A stretch of 64,000 bases of DNA from Streptomyces avermitilis MA-4680 = NBRC 14893 (lineage in GTDB: Bacteria; Actinomycetota; Actinomycetes; Streptomycetales; Streptomycetaceae). Below the pieces are notes generated by a model, which searched no databases, had not been told where the DNA came from, and saw only the letters and a program-made list of their open reading frames with translations. The position numbers and the translations under genes were made by a program. The DNA lies in the NCBI RefSeq assembly GCF_000009765.2, contig NC_003155.5, positions 5,890,001-5,954,000 on the forward strand, given 5' to 3'. This document shows, in pieces, positions 27,037-35,958 of the stretch (positions within the stretch are counted from its first letter, which is position 1; each line of letters begins with the position of its first letter).

Positions 27037-28266
27037 ATGGCACCGTACGAATCCGACGACAGCACCAGGGCCGACGAGGCCGAGGACGTGCGCGCCGGCC
27101 GACGCAAGGCCACGCGGTACGTCGTCCCGGTCACGGTGGTGGGGTTGGCGGCGGCGACCATCGGGCTCGTCCCGGCGCTCGCCGACTCCGGCGACCCGGA
27201 CCTGCCGAAGATCACCGCACAGCAACTCATCGAGAAGATCGCCAAGTCGGACGTCCAGCAGCTGTCCGGCACGGTGAAGATCAGCACCGACCTGGGCCTG
27301 CCGGACCTGGGCGGGCTGGAGAGCGGCTTCCTGTCCGGCGCGGCCCAGGGCTCCGGCGGGGACGGCTCGTCCGCCGACCCCTCGGCCAAGCTGATGGAGC
27401 TGGCCTCCGGCACGCACACGCTGCGCGTCGCGGCCGACGGCGAGGACAAGCAGAAGCTCTCGCTCCTGGACAAGGCCGCCGAGTACAGCATCATCCGCAA
27501 CGGCGCCGACGTCTGGGCGTACGACAGCGCGTCGAACGAGGCGTACCACGCGAAGGACGCGGCGAGCGGCGAGAAGTCGGACAAGGCCCGGCCTGACGAC
27601 GTGCCGGCCACGCCGAAGGAGATGGCCGACGAGGCGCTGAAGGCGGTCGACGACACGACGTCCGTGGCGGTCGACGGCACGGCCCAGGTCGCGGGCCGCG
27701 ACGCGTACAAGCTGGTCATCAAGCCGAAGCAGTCCGGCTCCACGGTCGGCGCGATCACCATCGCGGTGGACGCGAAGACGGGGCTGCCGCTGAAGTTCAC
27801 GCTGACCCCGGCCAAGGGCGGCGCGGCCGTCGTGGACGCGGGCTTCACCCAGGTCACCTTCGCCAAGCCGTCGGCGTCGACGTTCGACTTCACGCCGCCG
27901 AAGGGCACGAAGGTCACCCAGGACGGTGACGGGGCGAAGGTCCCCGAGCACTCCGGGAAGCCCGGTTCCGGCAAGGACCTCGGCGCGGGTCTCGACGGTC
28001 TCAAGACCATGGGCAAGGGCTGGAGCACCATCGTCCGGCTCGACGACGGAGGCGGCTCGGGCCTGCCGACCGGCTCCGACTCGTCCGGCAACAGCGACGT
28101 CTCCGGGTTCCTGAACTCCCTCGGCGACCACGTCAGCGGCTCGTTCGGCTCGGGCACGGTCTTCTCGACCCGCCTGGTCAACGCGCTGATCACGGACGAC
28201 GGCAAGGTGTACGCGGGTGCGGTCACCAAGGACGCGCTGGTGAAGGCGGCGAACGCCGGAAAGTGA
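27037..28266 (+). CDS. LolA-like lipoprotein-carrier-family secreted protein
   Basis: This 409-residue protein starts with a cytoplasmic hydrophilic segment, then one membrane/signal segment (about residues 28-50, VVPVTVVGLAAATIGLVPAL). The rest is an extracellular domain that follows the LolA/DUF2092 pattern common in actinobacteria: ITAQQLIEKIAKSDVQQLSGTV, a lipid-carrier-like beta sheet, and DAKTGLPLKFTL. Its function in a Gram-positive is unclear; a role in moving or sensing lipids at the membrane is inferred. ABC transporter genes follow 22 bases downstream, implying a common operon. Confidence 0.85.
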   Translation: MAPYESDDSTRADEAEDVRAGRRKATRYVVPVTVVGLAAATIGLVPALADSGDPDLPKITAQQLIEKIAKSDVQQLSGTVKISTDLGLPDLGGLESGFLSGAAQGSGGDGSSADPSAKLMELASGTHTLRVAADGEDKQKLSLLDKAAEYSIIRNGADVWAYDSASNEAYHAKDAASGEKSDKARPDDVPATPKEMADEALKAVDDTTSVAVDGTAQVAGRDAYKLVIKPKQSGSTVGAITIAVDAKTGLPLKFTLTPAKGGAAVVDAGFTQVTFAKPSASTFDFTPPKGTKVTQDGDGAKVPEHSGKPGSGKDLGAGLDGLKTMGKGWSTIVRLDDGGGSGLPTGSDSSGNSDVSGFLNSLGDHVSGSFGSGTVFSTRLVNALITDDGKVYAGAVTKDALVKAANAGK

Positions 28267-28288
28267 GTGCCGCGTCGGGCTCGGCGAA

Positions 28289-29341
28289 GTGAGGGAGCGT
28301 ATGGAGGAACTGTCCGCCGCGGAGCCGGGCCCCGAGCCGGGCCCGGAGCCGGAGTCGGCTCCGGAGTCGGAGTCGGAGCCGGGGCCGGCGGGTGCGGGTG
28401 ACGCCCCGGGGGACGGGGTGATCGTCACCCGCGCCCTCACCAAGCGCTACCGCGGCGGACAGCTCGCCGTCGACGGGCTCGATCTGACCGTCCCGGCGGG
28501 CAGCGTCTTCGGCTTCCTCGGGCCCAACGGCTCCGGCAAGACCACCACCATCCGCATGCTGATGGGCCTGATCGAGCCGACCTCGGGCACGGCGCGCGTC
28601 CTGGGGCGGCCCATGCCCCGCTCCGCGCGCACCGTGCTCCCGCACATCGGCGCCCTCATCGAGGGCCCGGCCCTCTACGGCTTCCTCTCGGGGCGCGACA
28701 ACCTCCTGCGGTACGACGCCGCCGACCCGACCGCCGACCCGCGCACCCGGCGTACGCGGGTCGCGGCCACGCTGGACCGGGTGGGCCTGACGGCCGCCGC
28801 CGGCAAGAAGGCGAAGGCGTACTCGCTGGGCATGAAGCAGCGGCTCGGGCTCGCGGCCGCGCTCCTCCAGCCCCGCCGCCTCCTCGTCCTGGACGAGCCG
28901 ACCAACGGCCTCGACCCGCAGGGCATGCGCGAGATCCGTTCCCTGGTGCGGGAGCTGGCCTCCGACGGCACCACCGTCTTCCTCTCCTCCCACCTGCTCG
29001 ACGAGATCGAGCAGGTGTGCACGCACGCGGCGGTGATGGCGCAGGGACGTCTGATCACCCAGGGCGCGGTGGCGGATCTCGCCGCCGGGGCGCGCGGACG
29101 CCTGGTGGTGACCACCCCGGACGTGACGGATGCGGCACGGGTGCTGAAGGAACAGGGCGTGGCCGACATCGTGGTGGCCGAGGACCGGGTGACCGGGGAA
29201 CCCCCGGACGGCGAACTCGCCGAGCTGAACGCCGCGTTGGTCACGGCCGCCGTCCGCGTACGCGGCTTCGGCGTCGAACGGGCCTCACTGGAGGACGCGT
29301 TCGTGGCGCTGACGGGGGAGGGCTTCGATGTCGCGGGCTGA
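28289..29341 (+). CDS. ABC transporter ATP-binding protein (drug/lipid exporter type)
   Basis: This 350-residue cytoplasmic ATPase of the BcrA/CcmA group has Walker A GPNGSGKTTT, signature YSLGMKQRLGLAAALL, Walker B LLVLDEPTNGLDP and H-loop SSHLLDEIEQ. The first ~45 residues are a Pro/Glu/Ser-rich leader (GPEPGPEPES), low in complexity and likely not part of the fold. The start may be GTG 28289 or ATG 28301. The permease gene starts inside its last codons. With the LolA-like gene it forms a three-gene unit that may export or scan a membrane-bound compound. Confidence 0.9.
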   Translation: MRERMEELSAAEPGPEPGPEPESAPESESEPGPAGAGDAPGDGVIVTRALTKRYRGGQLAVDGLDLTVPAGSVFGFLGPNGSGKTTTIRMLMGLIEPTSGTARVLGRPMPRSARTVLPHIGALIEGPALYGFLSGRDNLLRYDAADPTADPRTRRTRVAATLDRVGLTAAAGKKAKAYSLGMKQRLGLAAALLQPRRLLVLDEPTNGLDPQGMREIRSLVRELASDGTTVFLSSHLLDEIEQVCTHAAVMAQGRLITQGAVADLAAGARGRLVVTTPDVTDAARVLKEQGVADIVVAEDRVTGEPPDGELAELNAALVTAAVRVRGFGVERASLEDAFVALTGEGFDVAG

Positions 29342-30221
29342 GGCAGTGACGACCGCGGCGGCCGGAGAGGTACGCCGTCCGAGCCCGCTGTGGACCCTCG
29401 GCCTGCTGCGCAGCGAACTGGTCACCACCTTCCGCCGCTGGCGCACGCTCGCCCTCCTCGCCGTCCTGGCGGCCGTACCGGTCCTTGTCGGGATCGCGGT
29501 CAAGATCGAGACGAACGACGGTTCCGGGCCCGGCGGGGGCGGCGGCGAGGGCCCGGCGTTCATCACCCAGATCACCAACAACGGACTGTTCCTGGTCTTC
29601 ACGGCGCTGGCCGCGACACTGCCGTTCTTCCTGCCGATGGCGATCGGTGTCATCGCGGGCGACGCGATCGCCGGCGAGGCGAACGCGGGCACCCTGCGCT
29701 ACCTGCTGGTCGCCCCCGCGGGCCGCACCCGCCTGCTGCTCACCAAGTACGCGACGACGATGGCCTTCTGCGTCGTCGCCACCCTGGTCGTCGCGGTCTC
29801 GGCGCTCGCGGTCGGCGCGCTGCTGTTCCCGCTGGGGGAGCTGACGACGATCTCGGGCACCCGGATCAGCTTCGGCGAAGGACTGGCCCGCGCCCTGCTG
29901 ATCGCCCTGGTGGTCGCCGCGTCGCTCGTCGGTGTGGCGGCGCTCGGCCTGTTCGTCTCGACGCTGACCAACAGCGGCATCGCGGCGATGGCGACGACCG
30001 TGGGCCTGCTGATCACCGTCCAGATCCTCGACCAGATCCCCCAACTGCACGCACTCCAGCCGTACTTCTTCTCGCACTACTGGCTGTCGTTCGCCGACCT
30101 CATGCGGGACCCCGTCTACTGGGACGACCTGCTCCACAACCTGGGCCTGCAAGCCCTCTACGCGGCGGTCTTCGGCTCGGCGGCCTGGGCGCGCTTCACG
30201 GCGAAGGACATCACCGCGTAA
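29328..30221 (+). CDS. ABC transporter permease (ABC-2 type)
   Basis: This 297-residue membrane protein has about six hydrophobic helices and the typical ABC-2 order: a cytoplasmic N-terminus (LRSELVTTFRRWRTLALLAV), a large Gly-rich loop, and the core segment EANAGTLRYLLVAPAGRTRLLLTKY that contacts the ATPase. The ATG overlaps the end of the ATPase gene by 14 bases, indicating coupled translation. The cargo is unknown. Confidence 0.9.
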   Translation: MSRAEAVTTAAAGEVRRPSPLWTLGLLRSELVTTFRRWRTLALLAVLAAVPVLVGIAVKIETNDGSGPGGGGGEGPAFITQITNNGLFLVFTALAATLPFFLPMAIGVIAGDAIAGEANAGTLRYLLVAPAGRTRLLLTKYATTMAFCVVATLVVAVSALAVGALLFPLGELTTISGTRISFGEGLARALLIALVVAASLVGVAALGLFVSTLTNSGIAAMATTVGLLITVQILDQIPQLHALQPYFFSHYWLSFADLMRDPVYWDDLLHNLGLQALYAAVFGSAAWARFTAKDITA

Positions 30222-30257
30222 CTGCTTCCGGCCGCCGCAGCCGCTTCCGGGCAGCTC

Positions 30258-30842
30258 TCAGACAGCTTGGTGCGGGAAACGGGCGAGCTCCGGCTCCCGC
30301 GCGAAGAACGTCTTCGCGCGCGTCAGCGCCTCGGTGTCCTTGCGGACGTCGCCGGGGGCGCTGCCGTTGCCGAGGAGGACGCCGCCGAAGCGCATGCCCA
30401 GGTACGCGGCGGTGTTGTTGAGCGTGCCGGCGAGAGGATCGGCGACGGAGGGCTCGTCGGCGGCGAGCACGGTGACGCCCCAGAGGTTCCGGCCCGCCAT
30501 GGTCTTCTTGAAGTCGAGACCGGGGACACGCAGCCAGTCGGACCAGTGGTCGAGGTAGCGCTTGGTGTGGCTGGACACCGAGTACCAGTAGAGCGGCGAG
30601 GCGATCACCACGTCGGTCGCGGCGACGGTGGCGTCGAGCAGCAGCGCGAGTTCGTCGTCCGCGGGGCGGCCGTGGTCGGTGTCGTGCCGCTGATCCCCGA
30701 AGTCGGGCAGGCGGTGACCGGCGAGGCTGATCCACTGCTGCTCCACATCGCCGGGCAGCTGCTCGGCGGCCGCGCGGGCGAGCAGCTCCGTGTTGCCGTT
30801 GCTGCGGCTGCTGCCGAGGACGAAGAGGAAGCGGCGAGGCAT
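30258..30842 (-). CDS. NAD(P)H-dependent FMN reductase / flavodoxin-fold oxidoreductase
   Basis: This 194-residue protein is predicted to bind FMN and reduce quinones or flavins with NAD(P)H. The phosphate loop is FVLGSSRSNGNTE at residues 6-18, the second FMN loop is ASPLYWYSVSSHTKRYLDHW, and the third region is VTVLAADEPS. The ATG at 30842 has an AAGGAG ribosome site; a longer in-frame start upstream has no such site. It is convergent with the ABC permease. An upstream TATGCACAGACAATATG stretch is AT-rich enough to be its promoter. Confidence 0.88.
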   Translation of the reverse strand: MPRRFLFVLGSSRSNGNTELLARAAAEQLPGDVEQQWISLAGHRLPDFGDQRHDTDHGRPADDELALLLDATVAATDVVIASPLYWYSVSSHTKRYLDHWSDWLRVPGLDFKKTMAGRNLWGVTVLAADEPSVADPLAGTLNNTAAYLGMRFGGVLLGNGSAPGDVRKDTEALTRAKTFFAREPELARFPHQAV

Positions 30843-30936
30843 GACGACTCCTTGGATGCTGGAACGCACGGCGACTATATGCACAGACAATATGTGCATG
30901 TGCATGCAGCCGTCCAGGGTGCGCCGGCACGGGCCG

Positions 30937-31044
30937 GCTGCCGGGGAACCCCTCGGGACGTCAGTGGTGGGTGCTGCCGGGGTACCCCTCGGGACGTCAG
31001 TGGTGGGTGCTGCCGGGGTACCCCTCGGGACGGCCGCGGTGGGG
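30937..31044. repeat. 36-bp tandem repeat, three copies, each with a palindrome
   Basis: Units start GCTGCCGGGG at 30937, 30973 and 31009, exactly 36 bases apart. The second and third contain the perfect palindrome GGGGTACCCC; the first has GGGGAACCCC. The third unit diverges in its last bases. The array lies between the reductase promoter and the 3' end of the P-loop gene. Confidence 0.85.
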
Positions 31045-31047
31045 AGG

Positions 31048-31605
31048 TCAGCGCGGCGCTCTTCTCCCGGTCTGCGGAGCCGGTGTGCCGGTCAGGCGGC
31101 CCAGTTGTTCGCACTCGCGCGGTGGGGGACCGTCCAGCTCACCGGTCCGCCATGCGGGCACCCACGGCACCCGGTACACATCGATCACCGATTCGATGAC
31201 CTTGATCCGCTGGGCGAGTTGACGCGGCAGGCGCCCCGGCGCGTCCGCGACCAGGACGACGGCGTCGAGGTCGAGCCCCGGCGGCGCCTCGCCCCGCCGG
31301 AAGGTGTCGACGGTGTGCGAGACGGCGTCAAGACCGGCCGCGTGCGTACGCCCGACCAGGAGTACCGACGCCGGTTCGCCGCGCTCGGGCCGGGGCCAGT
31401 TCCGTCCGGCGTCGTGGCCGCCGAAGACGTTGGCGAGCGTCGTGGTGCCCGCCCCGCCGTGGGTGGCGACCCAGGAGAACCGCCGCGGGCTGGCGCTGAC
31501 CTGGGCGGCCTCCCGGCGCGGCTGCGGCTCGCCGCCGCCCACCGGCCCGCGGATCCAGATCTCGGGCCCGCCCGGTCCGTGCTCCGGCTGCGCGCTCCCC
31601 TGCAT
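31048..31605 (-). CDS. Conserved hypothetical protein with degenerate P-loop
   Basis: This 185-residue cytoplasmic protein has no function I can name. It contains a MinD/ParA-like beginning of a nucleotide fold, WVATHGGAGTTTLANVFGG at residues 45-63. The lysine expected in a Walker A motif (GKT/S) is replaced by Thr, so ATP hydrolysis is doubtful. Further on, DAVVLVADAPGRLPRQLAQR looks like the Walker B-following strand and RVPWVPAWR like a late strand. The ATG at 31605 follows an excellent AGGAGGAG site. It is divergent from the TPR gene, and I recall such pairs in other Streptomyces genomes, which suggests a joint role. Confidence 0.8.
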   Translation of the reverse strand: MQGSAQPEHGPGGPEIWIRGPVGGGEPQPRREAAQVSASPRRFSWVATHGGAGTTTLANVFGGHDAGRNWPRPERGEPASVLLVGRTHAAGLDAVSHTVDTFRRGEAPPGLDLDAVVLVADAPGRLPRQLAQRIKVIESVIDVYRVPWVPAWRTGELDGPPPRECEQLGRLTGTPAPQTGRRAPR

Positions 31606-31948
31606 CACCACTCTCCTCCTGGTCGTCCCCCATTCTTCGGGTCCGGTGAACGGCCGAACCAACGGGGTGCCGGTTCCTGGGACGAGTCTGTGACGCCGTG
31701 GTGACGCGAGACGCGGGCGGGAACCGGGAGACTTGACTCGGTACATCAGTACATCAGTACAGAGGCCACGGGGACGGCGCGTGCGACGGCCGGGTCCGGC
31801 ACCGTGGCCGACGCTGAGACGAGGAGGGGAACCGTGGCGCGTACGGGAACGAACGTCGCGCGGTCCGGCCCGCGTACGCTGGCATACACCCCTTCGCCGA
31901 CCGGTTCCCCAACCGATTCCTCAGCCGACCGACCCGAGTGAGGGAACG
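31606..31948. promoter_or_regulatory. Divergent promoter region between P-loop and TPR genes
   Basis: No gene is supportable in these 343 bases. A candidate rightward promoter has TTGACT at 31733-31738 and AGTACA near 31756. The 8-bp direct repeat TACATCAG (31742 and 31750) lies between the two boxes, an unusual place that could be an operator. Confidence 0.45.
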
Positions 31949-33703
31949 ATGTCTCGACTCAGCCGCGAACACAGGCGGGGGCGCTCCGCCGCGGGATCCG
32001 GGCCCCGGACGGACGCGGACGCCGGGGTGACCCCGATCGAGGTCCGGGTGCCGGTCGCCCAGGACGGAACGCCGGGTGGCGGCGCGACGGTCGGCGGCAT
32101 GCCGGTCGTCGCGAGAGCGGGGGAGACGCTCCAGGAAGCCGTGCTGAACTACCTCCACCGTCTCACCCTCGCCACCGGCCACCCCGTCCTCGCGTCGGTC
32201 CACGACGAACGGATCGGGTGCGTGGTGCCGATCCGGGTGCACGGGGACGGGTCGAGCGAGTTCACGGGCGAGCCGGTGCGGGTGGGAACGCCGGCCGGGG
32301 GTACGGGAGCGGCCGGTGGCGGGGAAGCCGCGGCGCCTCCGCCTCCGCCTCCGCCCCCGCCATCGCCCCCGCGGCCGGTGGTCGAGCCGCCCGTGCCGCA
32401 GCGGCCTGTCGCCGGTCCGGTGGGCCCGCCCGTGCCGGGTGACGCGCCCCAGGGGCCGCCGCCGCGCCGTGACAAGGCCACGCACCTGCTGCGGGCGGTG
32501 GCGGAGCCGACGCCCGCCGCGCAGTGGACGCCCCCGCAGCAGTCCGTCGCACCGGCACCGGCTCCCGCTCCCGCTCCCGTGGAGCGTCCCGCCTCGACGC
32601 CGACGCATGTGCTGCGTGCCCTGCCCGAATCGGCTGCGACGCACCAGCCCGAGCAGGTCCAGGCCCCCGAGGCGCCCAAGGGGCCCAAGGTGCCGGAGGG
32701 GGCCGAGGCGGTGGCGAGCGAGGCGGAGGAGACGCCCGTACGCGCCGGAGGCACCGTCTCGACGTTCGTTCTGCGTGCCGTGCCGGAACAGGCCCCTTGG
32801 ATCACTGTGGCGCCCGGCCTCGCACAGGCGCTCCCGGGCGCCCCCACCGGCCAAGGCGCCCCGGCTCCGGCCCCCGGTACCGTCTCGCCCCCGACCGGAG
32901 CGTTCGGCCCCGCCCCGACGACGGCCACACCGCCGCCCGGGCCCGCGCCATGGGAACCGGCGCCCGCACCGGAACCGGCACCTGCACCCGCACCGGCACC
33001 GGCACAGGGGCGTACGCCCACCCCTGACGCCGGCCCGAACATCGACTCCGGCTCCGGATCCGGCGCTGACCCCGACCTGGACCCGTACGCGGCCCCCGCC
33101 TGGAAGCCCACCCCCGCGCCGAGGACCGTCCCCGTGGCCGAGGTCGAGGAGGTCAAGGAACCTCCCGTGCGGGAATTCGACTCGGTGGCCGAGGCCGTAC
33201 TGGCGCCGGAGTCGGGGTCAGGGCCCGACGGTGCCGCCGCCGGACCGCTCGCCGCACCCATGGCCCGGATCAACGAGGCCGTGAAGCAGGGCCGGATCGA
33301 GGAGGCGGCCGCGATGGCCGAGGAGGCCGTCCACGGGGCCGCCGCCACCCTCGGCCCGGAGCATCCGGACGTTCTGCGGCTGCGTGAACTCACCGCGTAC
33401 ATCGCGTACTTGGCCGGAGACGCCCTGCGCTCCTTCCACCTCTCCCTCGACCTGGCCCGGCTCCGCCGCCGCGCTCGCGACCCGCGTGGCGCCTACGGCA
33501 ACGTCCAGAGCGCGGCCGCCGCCTGGCGTGCCGTCCGCGACCCGGTCCAGGGCCTCCACCTCGGCCGGGACCTCATCGGCGTGTGGACCGAACTCGCCGC
33601 CGAGCCGGGCCCCGCCGCCGAGGATCTCGACCAGCTCGAGTCGGCCCGCAACCGCATGGGCCGCCTCGCCGAACGCGCCCGCACCCTCACCGAGAACCCG
33701 TAG
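31949..33703 (+). CDS. TPR-containing protein with Pro/Ala-rich linker and repeated LRA motifs
   Basis: This 584-residue protein is predicted to be cytoplasmic, since no signal or membrane segment is seen. Residues 28-113 form a small conserved-looking N-terminal domain. Residues 128-470 are a Pro/Ala-rich disordered linker that contains a short motif three times: THLLRAVAE (178-186), THVLRALPE (219-227) and TFVLRAVPE (272-280). Residues 475-584 are TPR-like helices (AAMAEEAVHGAAATLGPEHP, then LRELTAYIAYLAGDALRSFH). The ATG at 31949 follows a GAGGG site; a longer in-frame version upstream is Arg-rich and unlikely. A scaffold role is inferred from this architecture. Confidence 0.85.
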   Translation: MSRLSREHRRGRSAAGSGPRTDADAGVTPIEVRVPVAQDGTPGGGATVGGMPVVARAGETLQEAVLNYLHRLTLATGHPVLASVHDERIGCVVPIRVHGDGSSEFTGEPVRVGTPAGGTGAAGGGEAAAPPPPPPPPPSPPRPVVEPPVPQRPVAGPVGPPVPGDAPQGPPPRRDKATHLLRAVAEPTPAAQWTPPQQSVAPAPAPAPAPVERPASTPTHVLRALPESAATHQPEQVQAPEAPKGPKVPEGAEAVASEAEETPVRAGGTVSTFVLRAVPEQAPWITVAPGLAQALPGAPTGQGAPAPAPGTVSPPTGAFGPAPTTATPPPGPAPWEPAPAPEPAPAPAPAPAQGRTPTPDAGPNIDSGSGSGADPDLDPYAAPAWKPTPAPRTVPVAEVEEVKEPPVREFDSVAEAVLAPESGSGPDGAAAGPLAAPMARINEAVKQGRIEEAAAMAEEAVHGAAATLGPEHPDVLRLRELTAYIAYLAGDALRSFHLSLDLARLRRRARDPRGAYGNVQSAAAAWRAVRDPVQGLHLGRDLIGVWTELAAEPGPAAEDLDQLESARNRMGRLAERARTLTENP

Positions 33704-33763
33704 GACCCACAGGACCCACAGGACCCGTAGACCCGAAGAACCCACAGGACCCGTAGACCCGAA
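33704..33763 (+). repeat. Short tandem repeats after the TPR gene
   Basis: Copies of an AGGACCC-AC/GT unit and a longer GTAGACCCGAAGAACCC unit alternate directly after the stop codon. They run into the terminator hairpin. Confidence 0.7.
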
Positions 33764-33803
33764 GAACCCGTAGGGCCCGTAGAACTCAGGGCCCTACGGG
33801 TTC
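33764..33803. terminator. Bidirectional hairpin terminator between TPR and aminopeptidase genes
   Basis: A perfect 15-bp inverted repeat, GAACCCGTAGGGCCC and its complement, with a 10-base loop lies between two convergent genes, 61 bases after one stop and 38 before the other. Confidence 0.88.
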
Positions 33804-33840
33804 GGTTCCACTCGGGTTCTACTCCGGTTCTACCCCGGCG

Positions 33841-34788
33841 TTACGAGGACAGCGACCACACCGCGTACGCCAGCGCGTCCGCGTTCCGGTCGAGTGCCGT
33901 GTCGTTGATGTTCGACGACGTGTCGCACGAGGAGTGGTAGCAGGCGTCGAAGGCCTTGCCCGACGTACCGCCCCACTTCGCCGCCTGGGCCGCCGTCTTG
34001 ATGTAGTCCGCGCCGCTGAACAGGCCGCCGACGGGAATGCCCGCGTTCTTGAACGGAGCGTGGTCGGAGCGGCCGTCGCCCTCGGTCTCCGGCTCCGTCG
34101 CGATGCCGAGGCCCGTGAAGTAGGTCTTGAAGGTCTTCTCGATGGTCGGGTCGTCGTCGTAGACGAAGTAGCCGGGGTTCGGCGAGCCGATCATGTCGAA
34201 GTTCAGATAGCCGCTGATCGCCGAACGGTTGGCGGTGGAGAGACTGTTGACGTAGTAGCGCGAGCCGACCATGCCCAGTTCCTCGGCGCCCCACCAGGCG
34301 AATCTGAGGTGCTTGGTGGGCTGGTAGTTCGTGCGGGCGACGGCCAGCGCGGTCTCCAGGACCGCCGCCGAGCCGGAACCGTTGTCGTTGATGCCGGGCC
34401 CGGCCGTGACGCTGTCCAGGTGTGAGCCGGACATGACAACCTGATTTGTGTTGCCGCCGGGCCAGTCGGCGATCAGGTTGTACCCGGTGCGGCTGGAGGA
34501 CGTGAACTGCTGGACGGTCGTGGTGAATCCGGCCGCGTCCAGCTTGGCCTTCACATAGTCGAGGGACGCCTTGTAGCCGGTGCGGCCGTGCGCGCGGTTG
34601 CCGCCGTTGGCGGTGGCGATGGACTGGAGCTGGGCGAGATGGGCCTTCACGTTGGCCACGGGGAGATCGGGCGCGGCGGCGGCCGCCACCGGGGCCGGTG
34701 CGGCCCCGGATATCGCGCCGCCGGTGAGGAGCGTGGCGGCCGCGACGACGAGAGCCGTCGAGGCGCGCCCAGGAACGGAGAGCTTCAT
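33841..34788 (-). CDS. Secreted M28 aminopeptidase (S. griseus aminopeptidase type)
   Basis: This zinc exopeptidase releases N-terminal, mostly hydrophobic, residues outside the cell. The 315-residue precursor has a signal peptide (about 1-38, ending APVAAAAAPD). All five expected zinc ligands of the family are visible: His in SGSHLDSV, Asp in INDNGSGS, Glu in WGAEELG (with the general-base Glu), Asp in NFDMIGSPNPGY, and His in FDACYHSSCDT. The length matches the S. griseus enzyme with its propeptide. The ATG at 34788 gives the best signal peptide and has a GGAG site; upstream in-frame ATGs add hydrophilic residues. Confidence 0.94.
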   Translation of the reverse strand: MKLSVPGRASTALVVAAATLLTGGAISGAAPAPVAAAAAPDLPVANVKAHLAQLQSIATANGGNRAHGRTGYKASLDYVKAKLDAAGFTTTVQQFTSSSRTGYNLIADWPGGNTNQVVMSGSHLDSVTAGPGINDNGSGSAAVLETALAVARTNYQPTKHLRFAWWGAEELGMVGSRYYVNSLSTANRSAISGYLNFDMIGSPNPGYFVYDDDPTIEKTFKTYFTGLGIATEPETEGDGRSDHAPFKNAGIPVGGLFSGADYIKTAAQAAKWGGTSGKAFDACYHSSCDTSSNINDTALDRNADALAYAVWSLSS

Positions 34789-34914
34789 GTGGGGGGCTCC
34801 GAATTCCATGGGGAATCCACGGGTGACCCAGGAGTGGGGCACCGGGATCCCCTGGCGAATGGGGTGCCTGGATGGTGAATGTGCGACTAACTCTCCGTCA
34901 AGAGCGATATTCGG

Positions 34915-35901
34915 TCACGGGTGTTCGTATACCGGCGTGATCTGCTCGTCCGCGACGATGCGGCTCGGCGCCGTCCGGAGCGCGCGCGACGCCCGGTGGG
35001 CCGCCCGCAGCGCGTCCCAGGTCAGCAGCGACAGCGCGAGCCAGACCAGTGCGAAGCCCGCCCAGCGCTCCGGCGGCATGGCTTCGTGGAAGTAGAGGAT
35101 GCCCAGCAGGAACTGGAAGACGGGCGCCAGGTACTGGAGCAGGCCGAGCGTGGAGAGCGGTACGCGGATCGCGGCGGCGCCGAAGCAGACGAGGGGGATC
35201 GCGGTGACCACGCCGGTGGAGGCGAGCAGCGCCGCGTGACCCGCGCCGCCCTGGGTGCCGAAGGTCGAGCCGCCGCTCGCCGTCAGCCACAGCAGATAGG
35301 CGAGCGCGGGCAGGAACTGGATCGCGGTCTCGGCGGCCAGTGACTCGATGCCGCCGAGGTTGACCTTCTTCTTCACCAGGCCGTACGTCCCGAAGGAGAA
35401 GGCGAGGCACAGGGAGATCCACGGCGGCTGGCCGTAGCCGACGGTGAGGACGACCACGGCGGTGAAGGCGACGCCCACCGCCGCCCACTGCCAGGGCCGC
35501 ATCCGTTCCTTGAGGATCAGGACGCCCAGCGCGATGGTGACAAGCGGATTGATGAAGTACCCGAGCGACGCCTCGACCACGTGTCCGGCGTTCACCGCCC
35601 AGATGTAGACGCCCCAGTTGACGGTGATGACCGCCGCGGCGACCGTGACGAGGGCCAGTTTGCGCGGCTGCCGCAGCAGTTCGCCGGCCCAGGCCCAGCG
35701 CCGCATGACCAGCAGCGCGACGGCGACGAGGGCGAGGGACCAGACCATCCGGTGGGCGAGGATCTCGACCGCCCCGGCGGGCTTCAGCAGCGGCCAGTAC
35801 AGGGGGACGAGCCCCCACATGCCGTACGCGGCGACTCCGTTCAGCAGACCTGTCCGCTGCTCGCTCTTCGACCCCGTCGCGCCCTTCGACTGCACGGCCA
35901 C
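34915..35901 (-). CDS. rarD: RarD/EamA-family transporter
   Basis: This 328-residue membrane protein has ten predicted helices in two EamA halves. The N-terminal signature is LLNGVAAYGMWGLVPLYWPLL, with HRMVWSLALV and WGVYIWAVNAGHVVEASLGYFINPL typical of RarD proteins. The substrate is not established for the family; an exporter of metabolites or amino acids is the usual guess. GTG at 35901 follows an AGGGAGG site; a longer in-frame ATG at 35961 and a GTG at 35895 are alternatives. It is followed after 126 bases by the aminopeptidase gene. Confidence 0.85.
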   Translation of the reverse strand: MAVQSKGATGSKSEQRTGLLNGVAAYGMWGLVPLYWPLLKPAGAVEILAHRMVWSLALVAVALLVMRRWAWAGELLRQPRKLALVTVAAAVITVNWGVYIWAVNAGHVVEASLGYFINPLVTIALGVLILKERMRPWQWAAVGVAFTAVVVLTVGYGQPPWISLCLAFSFGTYGLVKKKVNLGGIESLAAETAIQFLPALAYLLWLTASGGSTFGTQGGAGHAALLASTGVVTAIPLVCFGAAAIRVPLSTLGLLQYLAPVFQFLLGILYFHEAMPPERWAGFALVWLALSLLTWDALRAAHRASRALRTAPSRIVADEQITPVYEHP

Positions 35902-35958
35902 CGACACCTCCCTCACGCGCGGCTGCTCCCGCACAGCCTCCACGAAGGTAGCGCCGAC

